The position numbers and the translations under genes were made by a program. From Nocardia blacklockiae (GTDB lineage: Bacteria > Actinomycetota > Actinomycetes > Mycobacteriales > Mycobacteriaceae), in the NCBI RefSeq assembly GCF_015477355.1, contig NZ_JADLRJ010000019.1:40505-104504 (forward strand): DNA of 64,000 nt. The letters are read 5' to 3'. The first letter of the stretch is position 1; each line of letters opens with the position of its first letter. This document shows, piece by piece, positions 15,551 to 23,629 of the stretch. The notes under the pieces are model-generated. The model was not told where the DNA came from. It saw nothing but the letters and a program-made list of their open reading frames with translations, and did no database searches.

Positions 15551-17488
15551 ATGCCTGAAGTCGAACGGCACAAGTACGACGTCGTCGTGATCGGTGCCGG
15601 TGGCGCCGGTCTCCGCGCGGTCATCGAGGCACGCGAGCACGGCCTGTCGGTGGCGGTGGTGTGCAAATCGCTGTTCGGCAAGGCGCACACCGTGATGGCC
15701 GAGGGCGGCTGCGCGGCCTCGATGGGCAACGCCAACGAAAAAGACAGCTGGCAAACGCATTTCAAGGACACGATGCGGGGCGGCAAGTTCCTCAACAACT
15801 GGCGCATGGCCGAACTGCACGCCCAGGAAGCTCCGGATCGGGTCTGGGAGCTGGAAACCTATGGGGCGCTGTTCGATCGGACCCCCGACGGACGCATCAG
15901 CCAGCGCAACTTCGGCGGCCACACCTACCCGCGGCTGGCGCACGTCGGCGACCGCACCGGCCTCGAGATCATCCGCACCATGCAGCAGAAGATCGTCTCG
16001 CTGCAGCAGGAGGATTTCCAGGAGACCGGCGACTACGAGTCGCGCATCAAGGTTTTCGCCGAATGCACCATCACCGACCTGCTCAAGGAGGGCGACCGGA
16101 TCTCCGGCGCGTTCGGCTACTGGCGGGAGTCGGGCCGGTTCGTCCTGTTCGAGACCCCCGCGGTGGTGCTGGCCACCGGCGGCATCGGCAAGTCCTACAA
16201 GGTCACCTCGAACTCCTGGGAGTACACCGGCGACGGGCACGCGCTCGCGCTGCGCGCCGGGGCGACGCTGATCAACATGGAGTTCCTGCAGTTCCACCCG
16301 ACCGGCATGGTCTGGCCGCCGAGCGTGAAGGGCATCCTCGTCACCGAGGGCGTCCGCGGCGACGGCGGGGTGCTGAAGAACACCGAGGGCAAGCGCTTCA
16401 TGTTCGACTACATCCCCGGGGTCTTCAAGGGCCAGTACGCCGAGACCGAGGAGGAGGCCGATCAGTGGTTGCGTGACAACGACTCCGCGCGCCGCACCCC
16501 GGATCTCCTGCCACGTGACGAAGTGGCCCGGGCCATCAACGAAGAGGTGAAGGCCGGGCGCGGCACTCCGCACGGCGGCGTCTACCTCGACATCGCCTCG
16601 CGCCTGCCCGCCGCGGAGATCATGAAGCGGCTGCCGTCCATGCACCACCAGTTCAAAGAACTCGCCGACGTGGACATCACGAAGGAGCCGATGGAGGTCG
16701 GGCCCACCTGCCACTACGTGATGGGCGGGATCGAGGTCGACCCGGACACCGGGGCCGCCACCGTGCCGGGCCTGTTCGCGGCGGGCGAGTGTTCCGGCGG
16801 CATGCACGGTTCCAACCGCCTCGGCGGCAATTCGCTGTCGGACCTGCTGGTCTTCGGACGCCGCGCCGGACTGGGCGCCGCCACCTACGTCGAACAGCTC
16901 GGCGGCGAGCGCCCGGCGATCTCCGACGACGACCTCGCCGCTGCCGCGAAAACCGCACTGGCGCCGTTCGATCCGCCGAGCAGCGGGGCGGGCGAGAACC
17001 CCTACACTTTGCACACCGACATGCAGCAGGCGATGAACGACCTGGTCGGCATCATCCGCAAGGAGCACGAACTGCGGCAGGCGATCGAGAAGCTGGGCGA
17101 ACTGCGCGAGCGCTTCGACAGCGTCACCGTGGAGGGCCACCGGCAGTTCAACCCGGGCTGGCACCTGGCCCTGGATCTGCGAAACATGCTGCTGGTCAGC
17201 GAGTGCGTCGCGCAGGCGGCGCTGCTGCGGACCGAGAGCCGCGGCGGGCACACCCGCGACGACCACCCGCAGATGGATCCGGCCTGGCGGCACAGGCTGC
17301 TGGTGTGCCGGATCGACCCGGACGGGGCCGGCCGGACCGTGCCCCCGGTGACGGTGACGCCGGTGGACCAGCCGCCGATGCGCGACGACCTGCTCGCCCT
17401 GTTCGACCTCGGCGAGCTCGAAAAGTACTACACCTCGGAGGAACTCGCCGCCCATCCGGCCGCCGCCTCCGCGAAAGGGGATGCGTAG
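15551..17488 (+). CDS. sdhA: Succinate dehydrogenase flavoprotein subunit
   Basis: 645 residues. The FAD-binding fold is V-V-V-I-G-A-G-G-A-G-L (about 11-21). His46 in K-A-H-T-V-M-A-E-G-G is the covalent FAD attachment residue of the family. The active site includes F-L-Q-F-H-P-T-G, T-E-G-V-R-G-D-G-G and the capping motif; C-H-Y-V-M-G-G and S-N-R-L-G-G-N-S-L are intact. It oxidises succinate to fumarate and passes electrons to SdhB. It lies 58 bases after the anchor gene and two bases before sdhB, so the three form one operon. Length matches the mycobacterial Sdh1 flavoprotein closely. Confidence 0.97.
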   Translation: MPEVERHKYDVVVIGAGGAGLRAVIEAREHGLSVAVVCKSLFGKAHTVMAEGGCAASMGNANEKDSWQTHFKDTMRGGKFLNNWRMAELHAQEAPDRVWELETYGALFDRTPDGRISQRNFGGHTYPRLAHVGDRTGLEIIRTMQQKIVSLQQEDFQETGDYESRIKVFAECTITDLLKEGDRISGAFGYWRESGRFVLFETPAVVLATGGIGKSYKVTSNSWEYTGDGHALALRAGATLINMEFLQFHPTGMVWPPSVKGILVTEGVRGDGGVLKNTEGKRFMFDYIPGVFKGQYAETEEEADQWLRDNDSARRTPDLLPRDEVARAINEEVKAGRGTPHGGVYLDIASRLPAAEIMKRLPSMHHQFKELADVDITKEPMEVGPTCHYVMGGIEVDPDTGAATVPGLFAAGECSGGMHGSNRLGGNSLSDLLVFGRRAGLGAATYVEQLGGERPAISDDDLAAAAKTALAPFDPPSSGAGENPYTLHTDMQQAMNDLVGIIRKEHELRQAIEKLGELRERFDSVTVEGHRQFNPGWHLALDLRNMLLVSECVAQAALLRTESRGGHTRDDHPQMDPAWRHRLLVCRIDPDGAGRTVPPVTVTPVDQPPMRDDLLALFDLGELEKYYTSEELAAHPAAASAKGDA

Positions 17489-17490
17489 CA

Positions 17491-18237
17491 ATGGGTTACG
17501 ACGCCCGATTCCGAGTATGGCGCGGCGACACCGAGGGTGGCGAGCTGCGGGACTTCACCGTCGAGGTAAACGAGGGCGAGGTCGTGCTCGACATCGTGCA
17601 CCGCTTGCAGGCCACCCAGGCGCCCGACCTGGCGGTGCGCTGGAACTGCAAGGCCGGCAAGTGCGGATCGTGCTCGGCGGAGATCAACGGCCGGCCGCGG
17701 CTGCTGTGCATGACGCGGATGTCGACGTTCGAGCCCGACGAGGTGATCACGGTGACGCCGCTGCGCGCCTTCCCCGTGATCCGCGATCTGGTGACCGACG
17801 TGTCGATGAATTACCGGAAGGCGCGCGAGATTCCCTCGTTCACGCCGCCCGCGGACCTCAAGCCCGGCGACTACCGCATGCAGCAGGTGGACGTGGAGCG
17901 CTCGCAGGAGTTCCGCAAGTGCATCGAATGCTTCCTGTGCCAGAACACCTGTCACGTGGTGCGTGATCACGAGGACAACAAGGAGGCCTTCGCCGGCCCC
18001 CGCTATCTGATGCGGATCGCCGAGCTGGAAATGCATCCGCTGGACGTGGCCGACCGCCGCGATATGGCGCAGGACGAATTCGGCCTGGGTTACTGCAATA
18101 TCACCAAATGTTGCACCGAGGTGTGCCCCGAACACATCAAGATCACCGACAACGCGCTCATCCCGATGAAGGAACGCGTGGCCGACCGGAAATACGATCC
18201 GATCGTCTGGCTGGGTAACAAACTGTTCCGCCGCTAG
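17491..18237 (+). CDS. sdhB: Succinate dehydrogenase iron-sulfur subunit
   Basis: 248 residues starting two bases after the sdhA stop. The plant-type 2Fe-2S site is W-N-C-K-A-G-K-C-G-S-C with a later L-L-C. The second half holds C-I-E-C-F-L-C-Q-N-T-C and C-N-I-T-K-C-C-T-E-V-C-P, giving the ligands of the 4Fe-4S and 3Fe-4S clusters. It relays electrons from the flavin to the membrane subunit and quinone. No fourth sdh gene follows; instead a nested hairpin terminator starts three bases after the stop. Confidence 0.96.
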   Translation: MGYDARFRVWRGDTEGGELRDFTVEVNEGEVVLDIVHRLQATQAPDLAVRWNCKAGKCGSCSAEINGRPRLLCMTRMSTFEPDEVITVTPLRAFPVIRDLVTDVSMNYRKAREIPSFTPPADLKPGDYRMQQVDVERSQEFRKCIECFLCQNTCHVVRDHEDNKEAFAGPRYLMRIAELEMHPLDVADRRDMAQDEFGLGYCNITKCCTEVCPEHIKITDNALIPMKERVADRKYDPIVWLGNKLFRR

Positions 18238-18239
18238 AC

Positions 18240-18310
18240 ATTTCGCGGTAACCGACCGCCTCGTCCCGGCCCGAGCGCCGCGGCCGAGGCGGTTTCACGC
18301 TGCGCGAAAT
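18240..18310 (+). terminator. Nested hairpin terminator after sdhB
   Basis: An outer pair ATTTCGCG (18240-18247) and CGCGAAAT (18303-18310) encloses an inner stem ACCGCCTCG (18255-18263) with CGAGGCGGT (18285-18293), followed by TTT. It starts right after the sdhB TAG and fits an intrinsic terminator for the operon; it may also stop the opposing small gene. Confidence 0.7.
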
Positions 18311-18325
18311 CCGAGCCCCGAAACT

Positions 18326-18541
18326 TCAGAGCTGGGTCACCACGCCGATGGCGACCACCGCGACCAGCAAACCGACGAGCAACGCCGACAGCATGGCCCC
18401 GGTCAACATGTAGACACCCGTCGCGGATACCACGAACAGCATCACCACGATCAGGCGTTCCACCCAATCACCGGGAAGCGGCTTGCGGTACCGGGGAGAG
18501 ATGTTCCTTAGCCCACGGTCCACAAAATGTCGGATACCCAT
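18326..18541 (-). CDS. Possible small two-helix membrane protein
   Basis: 71 residues. A basic N-terminus (R-Y-R-K-P-L-P-G-D-W-V-E-R) is followed by two hydrophobic helices, L-I-V-V-M-L-F-V-V-S-A-T-G-V-Y-M and L-S-A-L-L-V-G-L-L-V-A-V-V-A-I-G-V-V. Third codon positions are mostly G or C, which supports coding. ATG 18541 has no clear Shine-Dalgarno, so the start is uncertain (a GTG at codon 8 is possible). Family not recognised; it is convergent with the sdh operon. Confidence 0.45.
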   Translation of the reverse strand: MGIRHFVDRGLRNISPRYRKPLPGDWVERLIVVMLFVVSATGVYMLTGAMLSALLVGLLVAVVAIGVVTQL

Positions 18542-18678
18542 TCATTGCGCGGGCAAACATTCTTTCGTTGCACAACGGCCACCGATTCGTGATCTCCGCG
18601 GGCAAACCTCCCGGCACCGAAATTCACGAGCCGGACAGCGGTCGGGCGGGCCGCCGGGACGGCCCGCCCGAGAGATGA

Positions 18679-18885
18679 TCAGGCGCGGCCGATTCCGCCC
18701 GCGCGTAGGCCGTCCACGAATCCGGCCCACTCGTCCGAAGCGAAGATCAACGCGGGGCCGCCGGGATTCTTGCTGTCCCGGACGCCGACGCGGCCGTCGG
18801 TGAGGAAGGCGACCTCGACGCACTCCTTACCGGCGCCGCTCCGGCTGCTCTTGAACCAACGGGCACCGACCAGCTCACTGCTCAT
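18679..18885 (-). CDS. DUF397 small protein
   Basis: 68 residues from ATG 18885, with AAGGA before it. The motif order is typical of DUF397: W-F-K-S-S-R-S-G-A-G-K-E-C-V-E-V-A, then V-G-V-R-D-S-K-N-P-G-G-P, then F-A-S-D-E-W-A-G-F-V-D-G-L-R. Family knowledge: DUF397 proteins are partners of Scr1/WhiJ-type XRE regulators in Streptomyces and relatives, behaving somewhat like antitoxin/toxin or anti-regulator pairs. It lies 21 bases after the XRE gene in the same operon. Confidence 0.92.
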   Translation of the reverse strand: MSSELVGARWFKSSRSGAGKECVEVAFLTDGRVGVRDSKNPGGPALIFASDEWAGFVDGLRAGGIGRA

Positions 18886-18906
18886 GTTGCGTCCTTTCCG
18901 CACCCC

Positions 18907-19800
18907 TCATGCCGTGTACTCCTTCGCGACCTGCCGCAGCAGGTGCCTACTCGCGGGAACGTCCAGCGCGCAACGCAACAGACCCTCGTGCGCTCGCCGA
19001 TATCGCCGCACGTCACCTTGTCTTTCGAGATACAGATCCCCGGTGAATCCCTCCACGTACACCACGGGCGGCTCCACCGGCTGCCCCTTGCTGTCGGTTC
19101 CGAATTCGAGGATCACGAACGGGCCGGTCGAAAGTCCCAGGGGGACACCGGCTGCGAAGGGCAGGACGCGCAGCGTGACATTTTCCATGGTGCTGAGGTC
19201 GGCCAGGTGCCGCAGCTGCGCCGACATCACCCTTGCACTTCCGACGATGCGACGCAAGACCGATTCGCCGAGCACCACGTCCACGGTCGCGGGGTGCGCC
19301 TTGCGAGTTATCAAGGCCTGCCGCTGAAGTCGCAGCTGGACGCGCCGCTCCAGTTCGGCGTCGGTGTCCTCGGGATAGCCCAGCCCGTTGAGCGCGCGGG
19401 CATAGTCGGCGGTCTGCAGCAGGCCCGGCACCAGCTCGGACTGGTAGGAGGTCAGGCGCTGGGCCGAGGCCTCCAAACCCACGTAGACGTCGAAGTTTTC
19501 GGGGATGAGGTCGCCGTAGGCGTGCCACCAGCTCTTGACGGCGGCCTGTTGGGCCAGGCCCTTGAGGCCGTCGGCGATGTCGTCCGGAATGCCGTAGATG
19601 CGGCAGAGTTCCTGAATGTCTATGGTGCGGATGCGATCTGCCTGGCCCTTCTCCAAGCGCTGCAGTGTGCTGGCGCCCCACTCCATCAGCCGGGCCGCCT
19701 CCGCGATGGTCAGGCCGGCGCGAGAACGCCAGTCCCGCAGGTATCTTCCGAGCTGGCGGCGGGGGAGGGTCGACGACGCGTTCGCAGAACTTTCAGACAC
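18907..19800 (-). CDS. XRE-family regulator with DUF5753 sensor domain
   Basis: 297 residues from GTG 19800, preceded by GGAG six bases away. The helix-turn-helix (about 12-70) reads L-G-R-Y-L-R-D-W-R-S-R-A-G-L-T-I-A-E-A-A-R-L-M-E-W, then S-T-L-Q-R-L-E-K-G-Q. Residues about 100-290 are DUF5753: S-Y-Q-S-E-L-V-P-G-L-L-Q-T-A-D-Y-A-R-A, V-V-L-G-E-S-V-L-R-R, V-L-P-F-A-A-G and F-V-I-L-E-F. This is the WhiJ-like class that controls development and antibiotic genes in actinomycetes. It is followed by DUF397 and is divergent from a three-ORF cassette over a 276-base region with two palindromes. Confidence 0.93.
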   Translation of the reverse strand: MSESSANASSTLPRRQLGRYLRDWRSRAGLTIAEAARLMEWGASTLQRLEKGQADRIRTIDIQELCRIYGIPDDIADGLKGLAQQAAVKSWWHAYGDLIPENFDVYVGLEASAQRLTSYQSELVPGLLQTADYARALNGLGYPEDTDAELERRVQLRLQRQALITRKAHPATVDVVLGESVLRRIVGSARVMSAQLRHLADLSTMENVTLRVLPFAAGVPLGLSTGPFVILEFGTDSKGQPVEPPVVYVEGFTGDLYLERQGDVRRYRRAHEGLLRCALDVPASRHLLRQVAKEYTA

Positions 19801-19957
19801 AGCGCACTCCGTTCTCTCGGATGCCTGTCGGTGCGACTGCGACGGGTCGGGATGCGGTCGGCTCACGAGCCCCCACCCCGACCCGCCGAGCCCTCGGCAG
19901 GGAGCCTTTCGTCCACTATGGAGAATCTTGCTCCCCCAGGTGGATTCGCTGCTGGAG

Positions 19958-20012
19958 ATTCGCGCGAATTCTCTGTGGATATCCAAATCGGGCTTGGCAA
20001 CTGTCCAGTTGC
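19958..20012. promoter_or_regulatory. Two palindromes between XRE gene and divergent cassette
   Basis: ATTCGCGCGAAT (19958-19969) is an exact 12-bp palindrome. GCAACTG and CAGTTGC (19997-20012) are exact 7-bp arms around TC. Both sit in the 276-base divergent region, 65-119 bases before the ATG at 20077. They are the natural candidate operators for the XRE regulator to control itself and the cassette; binding is inference. Confidence 0.5.
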
Positions 20013-20076
20013 GGGATGCTGGAAGTGTGCCAGAGACGGCACGCGCACCGAGAATCGCACGCAGGAACGAGGAGTC

Positions 20077-20397
20077 ATGGCTGTACACGTCATCGGGTCG
20101 TCGTTGATGACCAGCGACCTAACCCCCCACCGCGCCCGCAGCGTCGGCCACGAAAGCTGGGTGGTGTCCTATCTGCCCGGCCGCACCCTGACCGGCACCC
20201 AGGCGGTGGCGGCACTGCAGGTTGCCGAAGTGGTGCCACCACTGCTGGACGCAGTCGGCGGTCTCGCCGACGAGGTGGGCCTGACCCTTCTCGAAGCCGT
20301 CGGTCTGGCTATTCACCAGCAGCCCTGGGACGATCCGGCACCACCGCCACGCCGCCGATACCGGCGCGCCGCGGCGGAGGTGCGGGCATGCAGCTGA
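20077..20397 (+). CDS. Hypothetical protein, first ORF of three-gene cassette
   Basis: 106 residues with GAGGAG three bases before ATG 20077. It contains S-V-G-H-E-S-W-V-V-S-Y-L-P-G-R-T-L-T-G-T-Q-A-V-A-A-L, a long helix (V-P-P-L-L-D-A-V-G-G-L-A-D-E-V-G-L-T-L-L-E-A), and a basic tail R-R-R-Y-R-R-A. No signal peptide or known motif. Its end overlaps the next ORF by ten bases. It is divergent from the XRE/DUF397 pair and is likely their target. Family not recognised. Confidence 0.7.
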   Translation: MAVHVIGSSLMTSDLTPHRARSVGHESWVVSYLPGRTLTGTQAVAALQVAEVVPPLLDAVGGLADEVGLTLLEAVGLAIHQQPWDDPAPPPRRRYRRAAAEVRACS

Positions 20398-20591
20398 CGA
20401 ATCTGCACCTGCCGGTGGCCGGATTGCTGCGCTGCGGCGTCGATCCGGGCATCCTCACCGCCGAACAGGCCCATGCCGCAATGCAATTGCACATCGACTG
20501 CACCGTGGACACCTGCAAGGTGCGCCGCCGCGCGCGGACCGTACTGGTCGAAGCCGGCCGCTGCGTACTCGACGAGCGAGCGCTCCCGTGA
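20388..20591 (+). CDS. Small Cys-containing hypothetical protein, second ORF of cassette
   Basis: 67 residues, preceded by GGAGG seven bases before ATG 20388. The sequence is L-R-C-G-V-D-P-G-I-L-T-A-E-Q-A-H-A-A-M, then H-I-D-C-T-V-D-T-C-K-V-R-R-R-A-R and G-R-C-V-L. Four Cys and two His could bind a metal or form a small fold; this is conjecture. It overlaps the ORFs on both sides (TGA overlapping the next GTG), indicating one translationally coupled unit. Family not recognised. Confidence 0.65.
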   Translation: MQLTNLHLPVAGLLRCGVDPGILTAEQAHAAMQLHIDCTVDTCKVRRRARTVLVEAGRCVLDERALP

Positions 20592-20899
20592 TCCGCCGCG
20601 AGCACGGCCGCACCGTGGTCCGGCTGCCCGCGGCGCGCACCGACACGCCCGCCCGGCACGCCCTGCGACGGCCGCGCCCCGCCCGGCACACCCTGGCACC
20701 CGGACGGCAGCCGGCCCGCGTGACCGTGGTGCGCGCGGGACCCGGCCGCCATGCCGCGCCCACGCGGCGGACCGGCGTGCGAAACCGCCCCGCGCACGCC
20801 GGACTCGACAACTACGACCGCCTGCTGCTGTGGTTCGCCGGGTGCCTGCTCAGCATCCGGATCGCCCTGGTCGGCGAGCAGCCGATCGACGAAACGTAA
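20588..20899 (+). CDS. Arg-rich hypothetical protein, third ORF of cassette
   Basis: 103 residues from GTG 20588, overlapping the previous stop as GTGA. The first 70 residues are very basic (R-R-E-H-G-R-T-V-V-R-L, R-R-P-R-P-A-R-H), and the end has a hydrophobic segment Y-D-R-L-L-L-W-F-A-G-C-L-L-S-I-R-I-A-L-V. A basic cytosolic tail with one short membrane-peripheral helix is one reading. Family not recognised. It closes the cassette, 12 bases from the convergent gene. Confidence 0.55.
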   Translation: MIRREHGRTVVRLPAARTDTPARHALRRPRPARHTLAPGRQPARVTVVRAGPGRHAAPTRRTGVRNRPAHAGLDNYDRLLLWFAGCLLSIRIALVGEQPIDET

Positions 20900-20911
20900 A
20901 GCGGCGCGGGG

Positions 20912-21520
20912 CTACCCGGCGACCACACCCATCAGGGCGTCGACGAACGGCTGACCGCCCATGATGGCGCCGCCGGCCAGCGCGCCGACGAGCAGGCCGA
21001 TCGGCCCGGTGAGCCAGCTCAGGAAGAACATCCCGAGCACGGCGCCGATCAGGCCGCCGATCAGGCCGCCGGCCACCATGCCCACCACGTTGTTGTTGAG
21101 TTCGGTGACGAGACGGCTCATCGGGTCCACGGGCTGCAACTCACCGATGTCGGCGGCCTTGGCATCCGGCGTGAGCGCCAGCGTCCGGCCGTCCGCGCTG
21201 ATCTGCTGGGCCACCGGCAGCCGGTTGCCGCGCACCTCGAAAGTCAGTGGCACCTCGGCGATCACGTCGCCGGCTGCCGAGCGCAGCGCGACTTTGCTGC
21301 CGTTGTCGACGGTTTCGAAACGGCCGCCGTCGACGGTCGTGGTGAGCACGCGCTCGTCCTCGGAGAGCGTGGAGTGATAGGCGACGCCCTGATCCACGCC
21401 GGACGACGTGAGTTCGCGGGAGGGCGTGGTGGTCGACGGGTTGGCGTTCACGGTTCCCGCTGTGATGCCCACGGCGACGACAGCCATGAGGGTGGTGGCG
21501 GCGAGCCTGCCGAGCTTCAT
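20912..21520 (-). CDS. Exported protein with C-terminal glycine-zipper membrane segment
   Basis: 202 residues, with AGGATAACAG before ATG 21520. Residues 1-27 are a signal peptide ending A-N-A. A beta-rich middle (Y-H-S-T-L-S-E-D-E-R-V-L-T-T-T-V-D-G-G-R-F, then V-I-A-E-V-P-L-T-F) is of the kind seen in many Nocardia secreted proteins (possibly DUF8020, from memory). The C-terminus has Gly-rich hydrophobic stretches, G-M-V-A-G-G-L-I-G-G-L-I-G-A-V-L-G and G-A-L-A-G-G-A-I-M-G-G, typical of glycine-zipper membrane association. Function unknown. Confidence 0.8.
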   Translation of the reverse strand: MKLGRLAATTLMAVVAVGITAGTVNANPSTTTPSRELTSSGVDQGVAYHSTLSEDERVLTTTVDGGRFETVDNGSKVALRSAAGDVIAEVPLTFEVRGNRLPVAQQISADGRTLALTPDAKAADIGELQPVDPMSRLVTELNNNVVGMVAGGLIGGLIGAVLGMFFLSWLTGPIGLLVGALAGGAIMGGQPFVDALMGVVAG

Positions 21521-21782
21521 CCTCTGTTATCCTTTTTATACTCTTAAATCACACCGAGCCTTCGGGTGTGCCCGGTCGGAGACATACAGCGCCCGACTCT
21601 GGTTGCCGGAGGGTGCAATTGGCGAGATGCACCAGAGCTTCGTTGTCGAATTGTGACCTTTGCACGCCTTCGACTCGACGCCGGGCTCGACATGGTGTAT
21701 GCACTACGTGTCTTCGACTTGCACTCTCACACTTCGGATCTCGCCAGTGATGGTTCGAAGCCGACACACTGGAGGATGGCAC

Positions 21783-22469
21783 GTGTCGCGCCGACGCATC
21801 CATGCCGGATTCACTTTGGCGGGTTTCGTCATCGCGGCCGCGCTCTCGACCGCCTGTCTGGCCGCCGCCGTCTTGTCGCTGATGGGCGACGACGAGCCCG
21901 CGCCCGCACGCACGCAGGCGGCCACCAGCGCCGCGCCGGCCACCACCTCGGCGGAACAGCCCGGACTGGTACTCCCCGGTCCCCCGCCGTCCTCGACCGA
22001 GGCGCCCCCCAGCCCGGCCGGCGTGGTCAACAAGGACGCCGCGCCGCGCAAGGACCCCGCCGCGATCGAGCTGAACGTCGGCGACTGCGTCGCCTTCGGC
22101 GGCGGTGAGCCCGCGGTCAGCAAGATCGCCTGCGGCACTCCCGGATCCAGCTACAAGGTCGTCGACAAGGCCGACCCCGCCAAGCGCTGCCCCACGGACG
22201 TCGACCGGTCCTACAGCGAACCGGCGCCCGCTCCCGACGCCGCCGCGGCCGGTTCGCTGTGCCTGGACATCAACTGGGTGGTCGGCGGCTGCATGGACAT
22301 GACCTCCGACACCCCGAAGCCGATCGACTGCGCCGCCCGGCCGCCCAAGGCGGTGCGCGTGGTGGAGATCAAGCAGGGCACCGCCAACGTGAACGACTGC
22401 TCGTCCGGCGATCGCGGGTTCGTGTACAACCAGCGCAAGTTCGTGGTGTGCGTGGCGTCGCTCTCCTAG
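21783..22469 (+). CDS. LppU/SCO3897-like membrane-anchored protein
   Basis: 228 residues. GTG 21783 is chosen because GGAGG lies seven bases before it. A membrane anchor (F-T-L-A-G-F-V-I-A-A-A-L-S-T-A-C-L-A-A-A-V-L) precedes a Pro/Thr/Ala linker. The C-terminal domain (about 95-228) has paired Cys: V-G-D-C-V-A-F, K-I-A-C-G-T, R-C-P-T-D, L-C-L-D, D-C-A-A and F-V-V-C-V. This layout matches the LppU/SCO3897 family of extracytoplasmic actinobacterial proteins of unknown function. It is a single gene followed 109 bases later by another envelope protein. Confidence 0.75.
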   Translation: MSRRRIHAGFTLAGFVIAAALSTACLAAAVLSLMGDDEPAPARTQAATSAAPATTSAEQPGLVLPGPPPSSTEAPPSPAGVVNKDAAPRKDPAAIELNVGDCVAFGGGEPAVSKIACGTPGSSYKVVDKADPAKRCPTDVDRSYSEPAPAPDAAAAGSLCLDINWVVGGCMDMTSDTPKPIDCAARPPKAVRVVEIKQGTANVNDCSSGDRGFVYNQRKFVVCVASLS

Positions 22470-22578
22470 CCGCCTGAGCTGCAGCGGTTGCGGCCGGCGG
22501 GCGGACCCCTATCCTTCTCGGTATCGGGGCGGGTCCGCTGTCGGAGGTTCCTGCACGAGTGACGTGAGAGGAACATCT

Positions 22579-23568
22579 ATGGTCCGCAGGCTACCCGCGG
22601 AGCCCGAGCGCCGGCCGGTGGCGCCGGACGACGAGCGCTGGCCGGTGGCCGAGCCCGACGAGGGCTGGGATGCGGCACCGAACGGCCGGCGCGCACCGAT
22701 GGCCGCGCCCGCCGCCGACGACGACTACTGGGAACAGCAGGCCCCGCGGCGCGCACCGGCGGACGACGCGCCCTGGCAGGGCGCGCCCAACGGGCGCTAC
22801 GCCGCGGAACCCGATGCGGGACAGGACCGCTGGGAGGCCGCCCGCAACCGCCGCCGCCAGGTGAGCGAGCCGGACGACGAGTACTGGGAGAGCCCGCCGA
22901 GCCGACGGCGCGCGGACCCGGAGGACGAGGAGCGCTGGGACAACACCCAGAGCAGACGCCGGACCGGGCGATTACGGGTCGAGGTCCCGCCGATCGTCAA
23001 TCCGTATTCGATCATCGCGCTGATCGCGGCGCTGCTCGGACTGTTCCCGGTGGCGCTCGTGTTCGGGCTCATCTCCTTCGGCCATCCGCGCGGCCGCGCG
23101 ATGGCGATGTTCGCGCTCCTGATCGGGATACTCGAGGTCGTGGCGCTGGCCGGTGCGCTGGTGCTGACCGGCGTCACGCTGCCGCGCACGAGCCTGGGCA
23201 GCGAACCGACTCCCACGGCGGCCACCACGGTCGTCACCGTCACCGCGGCGCCCACCACCGCGCCCGCGCTCACCACACCCGTCGCGACCACCCCCGCGGC
23301 CGCCGCGCCGCCGTCCGTCGCCAAGGGCGAGACGTGCACCCAGGCCCAGGCCGGACTCATCGGCGCCGGATCCGACGGGAGCACGCTGCTGTGCCTGCGC
23401 GGAGGCGGCGGCTACCGCTGGGCGGGCCCGTACACCGTGACGACGGCCGTGCACGAGGGCGGCACGAAATGCCTGCCGGGCACCGACACCAGCGCCCGCA
23501 CCACCGACGGCCACGCCCTGGTCTGCGAGGGCCGCGGCTCGGGAACCTGGACGCTGTGGGTGGAGTGA
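22579..23568 (+). CDS. Membrane protein with disordered acidic N-terminus and extracytoplasmic domain
   Basis: 329 residues from ATG 22579, with GAGAGG eight bases before it. The first 130 residues are a charged, Trp/Tyr-studded disordered region with recurring D-D-x-Y-W-E and R-R-R units. Two membrane helices (I-I-A-L-I-A-A-L-L-G-L-F-P-V-A-L-V and F-A-L-L-I-G-I-L-E-V-V-A-L-A) follow with a short G-H-P-R-G-R loop, as in DUF4190 proteins. After a Thr/Ala/Pro linker the end (from about 250) carries four Cys in a small domain, G-E-T-C-T-Q-A-Q-A-G and L-L-C-L-R-G. Function unknown. Confidence 0.75.
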   Translation: MVRRLPAEPERRPVAPDDERWPVAEPDEGWDAAPNGRRAPMAAPAADDDYWEQQAPRRAPADDAPWQGAPNGRYAAEPDAGQDRWEAARNRRRQVSEPDDEYWESPPSRRRADPEDEERWDNTQSRRRTGRLRVEVPPIVNPYSIIALIAALLGLFPVALVFGLISFGHPRGRAMAMFALLIGILEVVALAGALVLTGVTLPRTSLGSEPTPTAATTVVTVTAAPTTAPALTTPVATTPAAAAPPSVAKGETCTQAQAGLIGAGSDGSTLLCLRGGGGYRWAGPYTVTTAVHEGGTKCLPGTDTSARTTDGHALVCEGRGSGTWTLWVE

Positions 23569-23629
23569 TCGGGTCGTTCGTATGCTGCCTGGTATCCGGT
23601 AGCGCCCGAATCGACAACGGAGGATGCCC

